From an uncultured Collinsella sp. (GTDB lineage: Bacteria > Actinomycetota > Coriobacteriia > Coriobacteriales > Coriobacteriaceae): DNA of 30,116 nt. The stretch lies in the NCBI GenBank assembly GCA_902468695.1, contig CABQZS010000191.1:1-30116 (forward strand). Direction: 5' to 3'. The first letter of the stretch is position 1, and each line of letters starts with the position of its first letter. The notes beneath the pieces were generated by a model. The model made no database searches, was not told where the DNA came from, and saw only the letters and a program-made list of their open reading frames with translations. The position numbers and the translations under genes are program-made. Of the stretch, positions 1-8,819 are shown piece by piece.

Positions 1-81
1 AAGTTTGTCGCGAGTTCCGCACGCAAAGGAAAGCACTTAATGTGCTTTCCGTCTTGCGCAGGACTGTAGAGCAGCAAACTT
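1..81. other. Long imperfect hairpin, possible structured RNA or end of an upstream gene's 3' region
   Basis: Bases 1-7 (AAGTTTG) pair with 75-81 (CAAACTT). Inside lie GTTC 14-17 with GGAC 61-64 (one G-U pair), CGCAA 22-26 with TTGCG 54-58, and GGAAAGCAC 28-36 with GTGCTTTCC 42-50 around a 5-base loop. The helices are stacked in order and separated by bubbles at 8-13 and 65-74. The helix may continue beyond the window edge. It resembles a structured RNA or a terminator-like element of the gene upstream. I could not match it to 6S, SRP or RNase P RNA, and the strand is unknown. Confidence 0.45.
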
Positions 82-102
82 AACCCGCCCCGGCCCCCGA
101 TG

Positions 103-143
103 GCCCCAGACCGGTGGGATAGACCGGTTCAGATGGGGCTTTG
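103..143. other. Hairpin, possible weak terminator before rnj
   Basis: GCCCCA (103-108) pairs with TGGGGC (134-139), and inside it ACCGGT (110-115) pairs with ACCGGT (123-128). A short CTTT follows. It could end transcription from the gene left of the window or fold in the rnj leader. The T-run is short, so termination is uncertain. Confidence 0.35.
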
Positions 144-192
144 ATGCATGGGTGGTCTGTTGTTGTGCAAATGGGTATCATACTGTGGTTAT

Positions 193-212
193 TGCATCGA
201 CTCTGCGATGCA
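193..212. other. Perfect 7-bp hairpin in the rnj leader
   Basis: TGCATCG (193-199) and CGATGCA (206-212) flank a six-base loop, about 90 bases before the rnj start. With the two hairpins further left it makes the 300-base region ahead of rnj rich in secondary structure. I see no gene in 1-300 and no convincing promoter. Confidence 0.4.
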
Positions 213-300
213 TGTTTGTACGTTCCCGGCGGTCGGTTTGCCAGAAGCGCCCCGTCGGTTGTTCCAGACCCGTTTCGAAGAAAGGAAACAACACTCACCT

Positions 301-1971
301 ATGGCAGCTAAAAAATCATCTCCCTTGAAGATCATTCCGCTCGGCGGCCTTGACGGCATCGGCAAGAACATGACGGTCTTCGAGTGCGGCGACGACATGG
401 TGCTCGTCGACGCTGGTCTTATGTTCCCCGACGACTCCCAGCCCGGTATCGATCTGGTACTCCCGGATTACACCTACGTTCTGGAGAACGAGGAAAAGCT
501 CCGCGGTATCGTCGTCACCCACGGCCACGAGGACCACACCGGTTCGCTTCCGTACCTGCTGCAGGACCTCAACAATAAGGTGCCCATCTTCTCGAGCAAG
601 CTGACGCTCGGTTTTATCGAGGGCAAGCTCTCCGAGTTCCGCATCCGTGCGCCCAAGTTCCGTGAGGTCAAGGGCGGCAGCCACGTCAATCTGGGTGGCA
701 TCTCGCTCGACTTCTTCTCGATGACGCACTCTATCCCCGGCGCTCTGGGCGTGTTCATTCGCACCAACCAGGGCACCGTTATGCACACCGGCGACTTTAA
801 GCTTGACCAGACGCCCATCGATGGTGTCACGCCCGACTATGCCGCTATCAGCCGCTTTGCCAAGCAGGGCATCGACCTGCTGCTTTCCGACTCCACCAAC
901 GCCACGGTTCCGGGCTTTACCAAGTCCGAGGCCGAGGTTGGTCCCAACCTGCTGCACGCCATCAAGAATGCTCCGGGCCGCGTGTTCGTCGCGTCGTTCT
1001 CGAGCCACATCCATCGTCTGCAGCAGATCTGCGATGCCGCCCGTAAGTGCGGCCGTAAGGTCGTTGTGACCGGTCGCTCCATGCTCACCAACACCCGCGT
1101 CGCGCGCGAGCTGGGCTACCTCAACATCGACGATGCCGATATCATCGATGCCTTCGATATCGATAACCTGCCCGACGACAAGATCGTCGTCATGTGCACC
1201 GGTTCGCAGGGCGAGCCGCTGTCGGCCCTGTCCCGCATGGCCAATGGCGAGCACAAGACGCTCTCTATCCACGAGGGCGATACCGTCATCCTCTCGGCAA
1301 CTCCTGTTCCCGGCAATGAGAAAGCCGTCCAGCAGGTCGTCAACAGCCTGGCCAAGCTCGGCTGCGACGTGTGGGATAAGAACCGCGCTCTCGTTCACGT
1401 CTCGGGCCACGGTAGCCAGGAGGAGCTCAAGCTCCTGATGGCCATGGCCAAGCCCACGTACTTTATGCCGGTTCACGGTGAGGCCGTGCATCTGCGCGCC
1501 CATGCCCAGCTGGCTCGCAAGATGGGCATCAAGGACGATCATATCTTTATCCTCGATAACGGCGACACGCTCGAGATGCGCGGCGGTATCGTCAAACGCG
1601 GTACGCCCGTCGAGTCCGGCGTCGTCTACGTCGACGGCCTGCGTATCGGCGATACCGACCCCATCGTCTTGCGCGATCGCCAGAAGCTCGCCAACGACGG
1701 TATGGTTACCGCTGTTGCCATCGTCTCGCTCAAGCACAAGAAGATCGAGGCCATCGAGTTCTCGGGCCGCGGTGTCTCGTTTGCCATCGACGACCAGTTC
1801 TCTGAGGATGCCTCCGCGTCCATCATGAAGACGATCGAGAAGGGCAAGTTTAGCTTTACGAGCAGCGGTTCCGATGCCATTCGCAAGGCCGTGCGTGATT
1901 CGCTCTCCAACTTTATTTGGAGCCGTACGCGCACCCGTCCGATGATCATCCCGGTCGTCATGGAGGTTTAG
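301..1971 (+). CDS. rnj: Ribonuclease J
   Basis: Metallo-beta-lactamase/beta-CASP ribonuclease of 556 aa, the usual family length. RNase J degrades and processes RNA from the 5' end and can also cut internally. The zinc-binding HxHxDH motif is H74-G-H76-E-D78-H79, with HTGDFK near residue 162, the VSGHG histidine near 370 and the PVHGE histidine near 392. The chosen ATG gives the family-like start MAAKKSSPLKIIPLGGLDGIGKN and has AAAGGA about 14 bases upstream. The longer frame open from 148 adds an N-terminus unlike the family. The gene is followed after one base by ftsK, so the two are probably co-transcribed. RNase J next to FtsK is common in Actinobacteria and Bacillus. Confidence 0.96.
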   Translation: MAAKKSSPLKIIPLGGLDGIGKNMTVFECGDDMVLVDAGLMFPDDSQPGIDLVLPDYTYVLENEEKLRGIVVTHGHEDHTGSLPYLLQDLNNKVPIFSSKLTLGFIEGKLSEFRIRAPKFREVKGGSHVNLGGISLDFFSMTHSIPGALGVFIRTNQGTVMHTGDFKLDQTPIDGVTPDYAAISRFAKQGIDLLLSDSTNATVPGFTKSEAEVGPNLLHAIKNAPGRVFVASFSSHIHRLQQICDAARKCGRKVVVTGRSMLTNTRVARELGYLNIDDADIIDAFDIDNLPDDKIVVMCTGSQGEPLSALSRMANGEHKTLSIHEGDTVILSATPVPGNEKAVQQVVNSLAKLGCDVWDKNRALVHVSGHGSQEELKLLMAMAKPTYFMPVHGEAVHLRAHAQLARKMGIKDDHIFILDNGDTLEMRGGIVKRGTPVESGVVYVDGLRIGDTDPIVLRDRQKLANDGMVTAVAIVSLKHKKIEAIEFSGRGVSFAIDDQFSEDASASIMKTIEKGKFSFTSSGSDAIRKAVRDSLSNFIWSRTRTRPMIIPVVMEV

Positions 1972-1972
1972 T

Positions 1973-4753
1973 TTGGCGCGCGGATCTGCACAAAACGCCA
2001 AAGGCAATAAGGCCAATAACCAACCGGCATCTGTTAAGGGTGCCGGTTCCCATCTGCGTGCCAATAAGGGCCACGAGGCCGACTTCGACGATTTTGAGCC
2101 CTTGGTCGAGCCCTCGGCCAACCGCGATATCGCCGGCGTGGTCATTGCCGTTTTGGCGATTGCGTCCTTTATTGCCGTGATTTCTCCGGCAACAGCACCC
2201 GTTACGGCTGCGGTTGCCGGTTTCTACCACCTGGGCTTTGGTCTGGGCGCCTACGTGCTGCCGATCGTCATTTTGCTGTTTGCCGCTACGCTCTTTTTAG
2301 GCGAGGACTCGCCGCTCAACATTCGCTCGGTCGCGGGCGGAGCCGTGGTCTTTATCGCCGTCGTCTCCATTCTTTCGCTGATGGTGCCGGGTACGAGCGA
2401 CTCGTGTGACCTTATGTTCACGCCGCAAAAACTGTCCGCCTCGGGTGGCTACATCGGTGCGTTTATTGCGAGTGCGCTGCAAAATGCCCTGGGTAAGCCT
2501 ATCGCGATGGTAGTCCTGCTGGGCCTTGTCGTCGTGGGCTTGGTCATCATTGGCTTTTCGGTGGGCGGCGTTTTGCGCTCTGCCCGCGACCGTGCGGCAG
2601 ATTTTGCCGAGCGCCGTCGTGCCGACGTCAACGCGAGTCCGTGGGGTGACGATGAGGCCCTGTCGGTGCCTGGTGTCGCCCGTCCGCATCTGAGCATTCT
2701 TCGTCAAAAGGGCTCCGATGCGGCCGTGACTACGGTTATGGGTAGCGAAGTCGATCCGATTCTGGACGATGAGGACGTGGACGAAGATCCGTTTGTCGAC
2801 GTGTCTGAGGCCGTGGAGGCCGAGCGGGCCAAGACAACGCTGCTACCGCGCCGTCATGCCAAGAAGGGCAAGGCTGCGCCCAAGCTCAATACGAGTGAGC
2901 CCGATCCGTCTTGGTCCGAGAGTGAGATTGAGCTCACCGAGGGCGATGACGAGGACGACGAGGCTCCGATTGAGACCGCAAAGACAACTTTGCTGCCGCG
3001 TCGCCATGCAAAGCGCGACCAGGTAACCGGTCAGCTTTCGATGGAAGACGACCCCGATAAGATCGACGAGTCCGAGCCGCCGTTTGCCGTGAATCCTGTC
3101 TCGGCAGCACCTCAGATCCCCGACTTCTTGAAGCATCCCAAGGTTGCCGATGCGCCTGCCTTGAGTGCTGTCGAATCGGCTGCGGCTAGCGATGGGGGAG
3201 TGGACGGCGGCGCCGCAGATAACGAGGGCGAAGAAGAGGACGGCCTCAAACTTCCGCCACTTGAGATTCTGCATGCCAACCCGCAGTCGGCTTCCTCCGC
3301 GTCTTCTGACAAGGAGCTGGAACAGACTGCCGAGTCGCTTCAGTCCACCTTGCTGGAGTTTGGTCGTAGTGCCCGCGTGGTCGGCTGGATCGCCGGCCCC
3401 ACGGTGACGACCTTTAAGCTGCAACCTGGCGAGGGCGAGCGCGTGAGCAAGATTTCGAGCCTCGAGGACGATATCGCGCTATCGCTTGCTGCCCAGTCGG
3501 TGCGTATCTTTGCCCCGATCCCCGGCACCTCGCTTGTGGGTATCGAGATCCCCAATCGCAAGCGCCAGAACGTCAACTTGGGCGACGTGCTTCCCTATGT
3601 GAAGGGCGGTCCGCTCGAGCTCGCCATCGGTCGAGATGCCGAGGGTACGCCGGTCGTCGCCGACCTTGCCAAGATGCCCCACCTGCTGATCGCCGGTACC
3701 ACGGGTTCCGGTAAGTCGGTCATGATCAACTCCATCATCACGACCTTGCTCATGCGCGCCCTTCCCGAGGACGTTCGCCTGATCATGGTCGACCCCAAGC
3801 GCGTCGAGCTTGCGGGCTATAACGGTCTGCCGCATCTTTACGTGCCTGTAGTGACCGAGCCCAAGCAGGCCGCGAGCGCTCTGCAATGGGCCGTGTCCGA
3901 GATGGAGCGTCGCCTGAAGGTCTTCGAGCGTCTCAACGTGCGTAAGATCTCGACCTACAACGAAAAGCAGGCCGCCGGCGAGTTTGAGCATTACGACAAC
4001 CCGCCGCAAAAGATGCCCTACCTGGTCATCATCATTGACGAGCTCTCGGATCTGATGATGGTTGCCGGTAAGGATGTCGAGGCCTCGATCGTTCGTATCG
4101 CCCAGCTGGGCCGTGCCGCCGGTATTCACCTTATCGTGGCTACGCAGCGCCCCAGCTCCAACGTGGTGACGGGCCTCATCAAGGCCAACATCACCAACCG
4201 CATCGCCTTTAACGTCGCCACGGGCATCGACTCGCGCGTCATTATCGACCAGATGGGTGCCGAAAAGCTTACCGGTTTGGGCGACATGCTGTTCTCCAAG
4301 GTCGACTGGGGCAAGCCTCGCCGTATCCAGGGCTGCTTTGTCTCGGACGACGAAATCAACGAGATTGTCGAGTTTGTCAAGTCGCAGAGCGAGCCCGACT
4401 ACCACGAGGAGATCCTGTCTGCCGTGGCGCCCGCTTACATGTCCATGGCGGGTGGCGGCGGCATTGTCCGTACCGGAGTCGCCGAGCCGCAAGACGATGA
4501 TCCGCTCATTTGGGAAGCCGCCCATATTGTGGTGGAATCGCAGCTTGGCTCCACATCTGGCCTGCAACGTCGTCTGAAGGTTGGCTATGCGCGTGCCGGG
4601 CGTATTATGGATATGCTGGAAGAAAAGGGTGTCGTCGGCCCGCCCGACGGTTCCAAGCCGCGCGAGGTCCTGTTGGACGAGGAGGGGCTTGCCGCGCTGG
4701 AGTCTGTCGACGCCGAGATGGCACGTGAAGATCGTGAGTTTGGAGGATTCTGA
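1973..4753 (+). CDS. ftsK: DNA translocase FtsK/SpoIIIE
   Basis: Membrane-anchored DNA pump of 926 aa that clears chromosomal DNA from the division septum. It starts at TTG 1973 with GGAGG six bases upstream inside the end of rnj. About four membrane segments lie within residues 45-205. A long acidic, disordered linker follows (about 210-440). The motor has Walker A GTTGSGKS (575-582) and Walker B IIIDE with D689-E690. The C-terminal winged-helix gamma domain (about 845-910) normally reads polar KOPS-type DNA sites. The linker holds a repeated 12-residue motif AKTTLLPRRHAK at 286-297 and 336-347. The stop overlaps the next start (TGATG). Confidence 0.96.
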   Translation: MARGSAQNAKGNKANNQPASVKGAGSHLRANKGHEADFDDFEPLVEPSANRDIAGVVIAVLAIASFIAVISPATAPVTAAVAGFYHLGFGLGAYVLPIVILLFAATLFLGEDSPLNIRSVAGGAVVFIAVVSILSLMVPGTSDSCDLMFTPQKLSASGGYIGAFIASALQNALGKPIAMVVLLGLVVVGLVIIGFSVGGVLRSARDRAADFAERRRADVNASPWGDDEALSVPGVARPHLSILRQKGSDAAVTTVMGSEVDPILDDEDVDEDPFVDVSEAVEAERAKTTLLPRRHAKKGKAAPKLNTSEPDPSWSESEIELTEGDDEDDEAPIETAKTTLLPRRHAKRDQVTGQLSMEDDPDKIDESEPPFAVNPVSAAPQIPDFLKHPKVADAPALSAVESAAASDGGVDGGAADNEGEEEDGLKLPPLEILHANPQSASSASSDKELEQTAESLQSTLLEFGRSARVVGWIAGPTVTTFKLQPGEGERVSKISSLEDDIALSLAAQSVRIFAPIPGTSLVGIEIPNRKRQNVNLGDVLPYVKGGPLELAIGRDAEGTPVVADLAKMPHLLIAGTTGSGKSVMINSIITTLLMRALPEDVRLIMVDPKRVELAGYNGLPHLYVPVVTEPKQAASALQWAVSEMERRLKVFERLNVRKISTYNEKQAAGEFEHYDNPPQKMPYLVIIIDELSDLMMVAGKDVEASIVRIAQLGRAAGIHLIVATQRPSSNVVTGLIKANITNRIAFNVATGIDSRVIIDQMGAEKLTGLGDMLFSKVDWGKPRRIQGCFVSDDEINEIVEFVKSQSEPDYHEEILSAVAPAYMSMAGGGGIVRTGVAEPQDDDPLIWEAAHIVVESQLGSTSGLQRRLKVGYARAGRIMDMLEEKGVVGPPDGSKPREVLLDEEGLAALESVDAEMAREDREFGGF
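2828..3013 (+). repeat. Duplicated AKTTLLPRRHAK motif in the FtsK linker
   Basis: The same 12 residues are encoded at 2828-2863 and 2978-3013, 150 bases (50 codons) apart. Several third-codon positions differ (acg/act, ctg/ttg, cta/ctg, cgc/cgt, gcc/gca), so the peptide rather than the DNA has been kept. Both copies sit in a strongly acidic, otherwise poorly conserved-looking linker and are themselves basic. Confidence 0.85.
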
Positions 4754-6264
4754 TGGCTGCACGCTTTGGTGACATGCTGCTTGAGCAGCGTCGCCGAATG
4801 GGCCTTTCCATTCAGCAAGTCGCCAACACCATCAAAATCAGGCCGCAGATCATCGAGTTTTTCGAGACCGGTAACTTTGCTTCGATGCCGCCGCGCGGCT
4901 ATGCGCAGGGCATGATTTCGAGCTATGCTCGCTTTTTGGGCCTCAATCCGCGCGAGGTCGTCAATGCCTACTTTGACGATCTGATGGCATACGAACGCGA
5001 GACGTCGCAGCAGGGCGGTCGTTTTCAGGACGCCGCCGGCTACGTCAATTCGCGTTCCTCGGTCGAAAACGGGCGTTTCCTGATGGTTCAGGGCGGTCGT
5101 TCGACCCGCTATGGACAGCGTCCTCAGCAGGCCGGTTATATTACCGAGACGGGTTCGGGCGAGGAGATTCGCTCACAGCGTGACCGGTTCCGCAGTACGC
5201 CGATGCCCGAGGACCGTGCACTTCCCGCTGCCCGAGGCGTGGCGCGTGACCCTCGTGCCGGCTACGGCGACGGCGGCTATTCCGATCGCGGTTACCGTGG
5301 TGCCTCTACGGGACGCTCTCGCGGTGGCTATGCGGATGCCGATACCACGCAGGTGACGCCGCGTCTTCGCTCTCAATCACAGCCGTATGGCCAGCGCTCT
5401 TCGGCTCCGCGTTCGGGCCAGCGTGGCTATCAAGGCCGCGGTGAACTTGCGCCCCGCTCGGGTCAGCGCAGCCTTCAGGGCCAGGGTGGCTATCGCGGCC
5501 GTTCCGATAGCAATCGTGGCCGTATGCCTCAGGGAGGCGGCCGCAGCAGTTCCAATCGTGGACGCGGCGGTGGGCGTGCTTCCCAGAACAACGGTCTAGA
5601 TCCTCGTATCGTTTACGCCGGCATCGGTGCCGTTGCGCTGCTGTTGATTGTGCTCATCGTGGTGCTTCTGCGCGGCTGCGCATCTTCGGCGCCCGAGACC
5701 ACGCCCGAGACGCCCACTGCTACCAAGACGACGACTAAGAAGTCTTCCAAGAAGACCGAAACGGTCGACGAGGACGAAGACACCGATGAGGCGACGGATG
5801 GGTCGACCGATTCGGACGCCACCAAGACGACGGCTAAAAAGGAAGAGAACGAGGTAACGAAGGTCAAGGTCTCCGTTGCCAAGGGAAAGACCGCGTGGAT
5901 TGAGGTCAAGGTCGACGGCAAGTCGGTCTATGGCGCCCAGGCGACTGGTCCCTTTGAGCAGGAGTACACGCCCGAGTCCTCGATCGAGATCACCACGTCC
6001 AAGCCTTCCGATGTCACCGTTACCAAGAACGGTGAAAAGGTCCGTTACGATACCAAGACCTCCGGCGTGGCGCGTGTGACGATCACCGTTCCCAAGAAGG
6101 AGACGACTGATTCCGAGAATGGTGAAAGTTCTGATGGTACCGACACCACCGATGGCACCGATACCACCGACGGTACCGATGCCCAGTCCACGGATGGCGC
6201 CGATACCGCAACTGACGGTCAGACGGTCGCCGATTCTACCGACTATTCGTACGATAGCTACTAA
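4753..6264 (+). CDS. rodZ: RodZ-like cytoskeletal/HTH membrane protein with RG-rich linker
   Basis: 503 aa. Residues 1-75 form a RodZ-type helix-turn-helix (LLEQRRRMGLSIQQVANTIK onward), which in RodZ contacts MreB. Residues about 137-281 are low complexity, rich in R, G, S, Q and Y (RGY, GRG and SGQR units). One membrane helix spans about 286-306. A Thr/Lys/Asp-rich stretch is followed by a RodZ C-terminal (DUF4115-like) beta domain at about 367-448. The tail carries repeated DGTDTT units. The ATG overlaps the ftsK stop by one base and GGAGGA precedes it. Its place before pgsA, cinA and recA matches RodZ (YmfM) of Bacillus. I saw no mreB in the window. The family call is firm; the exact role is inferred. 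Confidence 0.85.
   Translation: MAARFGDMLLEQRRRMGLSIQQVANTIKIRPQIIEFFETGNFASMPPRGYAQGMISSYARFLGLNPREVVNAYFDDLMAYERETSQQGGRFQDAAGYVNSRSSVENGRFLMVQGGRSTRYGQRPQQAGYITETGSGEEIRSQRDRFRSTPMPEDRALPAARGVARDPRAGYGDGGYSDRGYRGASTGRSRGGYADADTTQVTPRLRSQSQPYGQRSSAPRSGQRGYQGRGELAPRSGQRSLQGQGGYRGRSDSNRGRMPQGGGRSSSNRGRGGGRASQNNGLDPRIVYAGIGAVALLLIVLIVVLLRGCASSAPETTPETPTATKTTTKKSSKKTETVDEDEDTDEATDGSTDSDATKTTAKKEENEVTKVKVSVAKGKTAWIEVKVDGKSVYGAQATGPFEQEYTPESSIEITTSKPSDVTVTKNGEKVRYDTKTSGVARVTITVPKKETTDSENGESSDGTDTTDGTDTTDGTDAQSTDGADTATDGQTVADSTDYSYDSY
6133..6180 (+). repeat. 18-base tandem repeat encoding DGTDTT
   Basis: Units at 6133-6150 and 6151-6168 with a partial third at 6169-6180 encode Asp-Gly-Thr-Asp-Thr-Thr in the C-terminal tail of the RodZ-like protein, outside the membrane. 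Copy number may vary between strains. Confidence 0.85.
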
Positions 6265-6290
6265 GCCGCTCGTACGCGAAAGGAAACATC

Positions 6291-6788
6291 ATGGCTAAAG
6301 ATTCCAGCTTCGACGTCGTGTCCGAGGTCAACATGCAAGAGGTCGACAACGCCTTTCAGCAGACCACGCGCGAGATTTCCCAGCGCTATGACCTTAAGGA
6401 TTCCGGCGCCACGATCGAGCTTTCGAAGGGCGACAAGCTCTTTACGATCAACGCCCCGGCCGACTTTGTCTCCAAGCAGATTGTCGACGTGCTGAGCTCC
6501 AAGCTCATCAAGCGCGGCATCGACCTCAAGGCTGTCTCGTGGGATGCTCCGCAGGCGGCATCGGGCGGCACCGTGCGCGTGCTCGGCCATATCGTCGAGG
6601 GTATCGACCAGGCGACCGCCAAGAAGATCAACAAGGACATCAAGGACCAAAAGCTCAAGGTCAAGGTGACCATCGAGGCCGACAAGCTGCGTGTTTCCTC
6701 TGCTTCGAAGGACGCGTTGCAGACCGTGATCCAGTTTCTGCGCGACCAGGACTACGGCCAGCCGCTGCAGTTCACCAACTACCGCTAA
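6291..6788 (+). CDS. yajQ: YajQ family nucleotide-binding protein
   Basis: 165 aa, full length for the family, starting MAKDSSFDVVSEVNMQEVDNA and ending QFTNYR, both typical of YajQ. The fold is two ferredoxin-like domains. Some YajQ proteins bind cyclic di-GMP or nucleotides or RNA, but the role varies between species and I do not assign one here. It lies 26 bases after the RodZ-like gene with GAAAGGA before the ATG, and 27 bases before rimO, so it probably belongs to the same transcription unit. Confidence 0.93.
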   Translation: MAKDSSFDVVSEVNMQEVDNAFQQTTREISQRYDLKDSGATIELSKGDKLFTINAPADFVSKQIVDVLSSKLIKRGIDLKAVSWDAPQAASGGTVRVLGHIVEGIDQATAKKINKDIKDQKLKVKVTIEADKLRVSSASKDALQTVIQFLRDQDYGQPLQFTNYR

Positions 6789-6815
6789 TATCATTCGAAA
6801 GGACCACTCTCCAAC

Positions 6816-8165
6816 ATGGATACACCGTTGGGCTCCGTGCTCTACATCACCCTCGGCTGCGCTAAGAACGAGGTTGACACCGACCGCATGCGTTCTCTTT
6901 TGACCGCCGCAGGCTACGAAGAGGCATTCGACCCGCAGGATGCCGATATCGCCATCGTCAATACATGCTCGTTCCTCGCCTCCGCAACGTCCGAGAGCAT
7001 CGAGACCACGCTCGAGCTCGCCAACGAGGTTCAGGACGGCGTTCGTTCTTGCCCCATCGTCATGTGCGGCTGTGTGCCGTCGCGCTATGGCGACGACCTG
7101 CCTGACGAGCTGCCCGAGGTCGCTGCCTTTGTGAAGGCCGACGAGGAGGACGGCATCGTAGCGGTCATCGATGGCGTACTGGGTGTCGAGCGTGAGATCG
7201 CAGCCTATATTCCGCAGGTCAAGCGCACTGTCGAGGGCGCTGTCGCCTACGTCAAGATTTCCGATGGCTGCAACCGCTTCTGCAGCTTCTGCATGATCCC
7301 CTATATTCGCGGTCGCTATCATTCGCGCAATGCCGAGAGCATTATCTCCGAGGTACGCGACCTGGTTGCCGGCGGTGTGCGCGAGATCGTGCTGATCGGC
7401 CAGGACACGGGTATTTGGGGCACCGACTTTACTGACGAGGATGTCGCCGAGGGCTCACCGCGCAATCTGGCGCAGCTGCTGCGTGCCGTCGCCGAGGCCG
7501 TGCGCCCGCACAACGTCTGGGTCCGCGTGCTCTATCTGCAGCCCGAGGGCATGACCGATGAGCTTATCGATACGATTCGCGATACGCCCGAGGTGCTGCC
7601 CTATATCGATATCCCCGTTCAGCACTGCGACGCGCGCATCCTCAAGGCCATGCGCCGTTCTGGTTCGCGCCAGGAGCTCGAGGACCTGTTCCGCGATCTG
7701 CGTGAGCGTATCCCCGGCATCGTGATCCGTTCCACGGCCATGGTCGGCTTCCCGACCGAGACCGACGACGAGTTCCGCGACCTTATCGACTTTATGGACA
7801 CCGTCGGCTTTGACTACACGAGCGTCTTTGCCTACTCGCAGGAGGAGGGCAGCCTGGCCGCTAAGATGGAGGGTCAGGTCGACGAAGAGGTCAAGCTCGA
7901 GCGCGCCCAGGAGGCCATGGACCTGGCCGAGTCGCTCGGTTTTGCCGCCACCGCCGCACATGTGGGCGAGCGCGCCCAGGTGATCGTCGACGGTATCGAA
8001 GAAACCGGGGACGGCGCCGAGCTGATCGGCCATGCCTGGTTCCAGGCGCCCGATTCCGATGGCGCGGTGCACTTGGACGCCAGCGAGGCGTCCGTGGGCG
8101 ATATTCTGACCGTCGAGTTTACCGATAGCTTCTGCTATGAGCTTATCGGTCATGTTGTGGAGTAG
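6816..8165 (+). CDS. rimO: Ribosomal protein uS12 methylthiotransferase RimO
   Basis: 449 aa radical-SAM methylthiotransferase that adds a methylthio group to a conserved aspartate of ribosomal protein S12. The N-terminal domain has cluster cysteines C15 (LGCAKNEVD), C51 (NTCSF) and C86 (GCVPSRY). The radical-SAM motif is C152-N-R-F-C156-S-F-C159 followed by IPYIRGRYHSR. A TRAM domain ends the protein. The GCAKNxVD and IPxIRG signatures favour RimO over MiaB, and a separate miaB lies at 14793. GAAAGGA precedes the ATG. Confidence 0.95.
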   Translation: MDTPLGSVLYITLGCAKNEVDTDRMRSLLTAAGYEEAFDPQDADIAIVNTCSFLASATSESIETTLELANEVQDGVRSCPIVMCGCVPSRYGDDLPDELPEVAAFVKADEEDGIVAVIDGVLGVEREIAAYIPQVKRTVEGAVAYVKISDGCNRFCSFCMIPYIRGRYHSRNAESIISEVRDLVAGGVREIVLIGQDTGIWGTDFTDEDVAEGSPRNLAQLLRAVAEAVRPHNVWVRVLYLQPEGMTDELIDTIRDTPEVLPYIDIPVQHCDARILKAMRRSGSRQELEDLFRDLRERIPGIVIRSTAMVGFPTETDDEFRDLIDFMDTVGFDYTSVFAYSQEEGSLAAKMEGQVDEEVKLERAQEAMDLAESLGFAATAAHVGERAQVIVDGIEETGDGAELIGHAWFQAPDSDGAVHLDASEASVGDILTVEFTDSFCYELIGHVVE

Positions 8166-8174
8166 GAGAGCGTC

Positions 8175-8813
8175 GTGGCAAACGAGAGCAATAAGGAACT
8201 GACGAGTGTTTGGACGCCCGCCAACATCGTGACGTGTGTGCGTATCGTTTTTATCCCGGTGTTCATGATCGTGTCGGCGCTGTCTCACACGAGCGTTGCC
8301 GGTACGGATTGGAGCACCTTCGACGGTCCGCTCGCCGCCGCTGCCTTCATTCTGTATGTGATCCTGTCGTGCACCGATAAGGTCGACGGTTATCTGGCTC
8401 GTTCACGCAACGAGATCACCGACTTCGGTAAATTCTTGGACCCCATCGCCGATAAGCTGCTTGTGTTCTCGGCCCTGCTGCTGTTCTTGGACTTTGGCGC
8501 CGTAACCGTGTGGTCGGTGTTCATCATCCTGTTCCGTGAGCTTCTGGTGAGCGCCCTTCGCATGGTTGCGAGTGCCGCCGGTGTGGTCGTTGCGGCCGAT
8601 AAGCTCGGCAAGTACAAGACGGCAACCACGATGGTCTCCATCTGCGGTTACCTGTGCGTTTTTGCGATGGCCGGCTTGCACCTTGGCCCGGTGGCGCTGA
8701 CGCTCGGCATCTACTCGGTGTCGCGCTTCCTGTACGCCGTTGCCGTTGTCTTGACCGTTATCTCGGGAGCCCAGTACTTCTGGAACTGCCGCAAGATCGT
8801 CTTTTCGGTCTAG
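8175..8813 (+). CDS. pgsA: CDP-diacylglycerol-glycerol-3-phosphate 3-phosphatidyltransferase
   Basis: 212 aa integral membrane enzyme of phosphatidylglycerol synthesis. The CDP-alcohol phosphatidyltransferase motif D-x2-DG-x2-AR-x8-G-x3-D-x3-D is complete: D68, D71-G72, A75-R76, G85, D89, D93. Several hydrophobic segments surround it. It starts at GTG with AGGAG just upstream, nine bases after rimO. The neighbourhood rodZ, pgsA, cinA, recA supports PgsA as the main phosphatidylglycerophosphate synthase. A second family member lies at 29066-29770. Confidence 0.93.
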   Translation: MANESNKELTSVWTPANIVTCVRIVFIPVFMIVSALSHTSVAGTDWSTFDGPLAAAAFILYVILSCTDKVDGYLARSRNEITDFGKFLDPIADKLLVFSALLLFLDFGAVTVWSVFIILFRELLVSALRMVASAAGVVVAADKLGKYKTATTMVSICGYLCVFAMAGLHLGPVALTLGIYSVSRFLYAVAVVLTVISGAQYFWNCRKIVFSV

Positions 8814-8819
8814 GTCCTG

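Noticed and set aside
1..81. 6S, SRP or RNase P RNA
   Set aside because: The length and visible helices do not contain the conserved sequence cores of these RNAs; left as an unassigned hairpin.
316..2145. Long open frame antisense to rnj (609 codons)
   Set aside because: It mirrors the codon bias of rnj on the other strand, has low-complexity Asp/Gly/Leu/Arg content and matches no family.
3479..4762. Long open frame antisense to ftsK (427 codons)
   Set aside because: Shadow of the FtsK motor-coding region; no recognisable domain or ribosome site.
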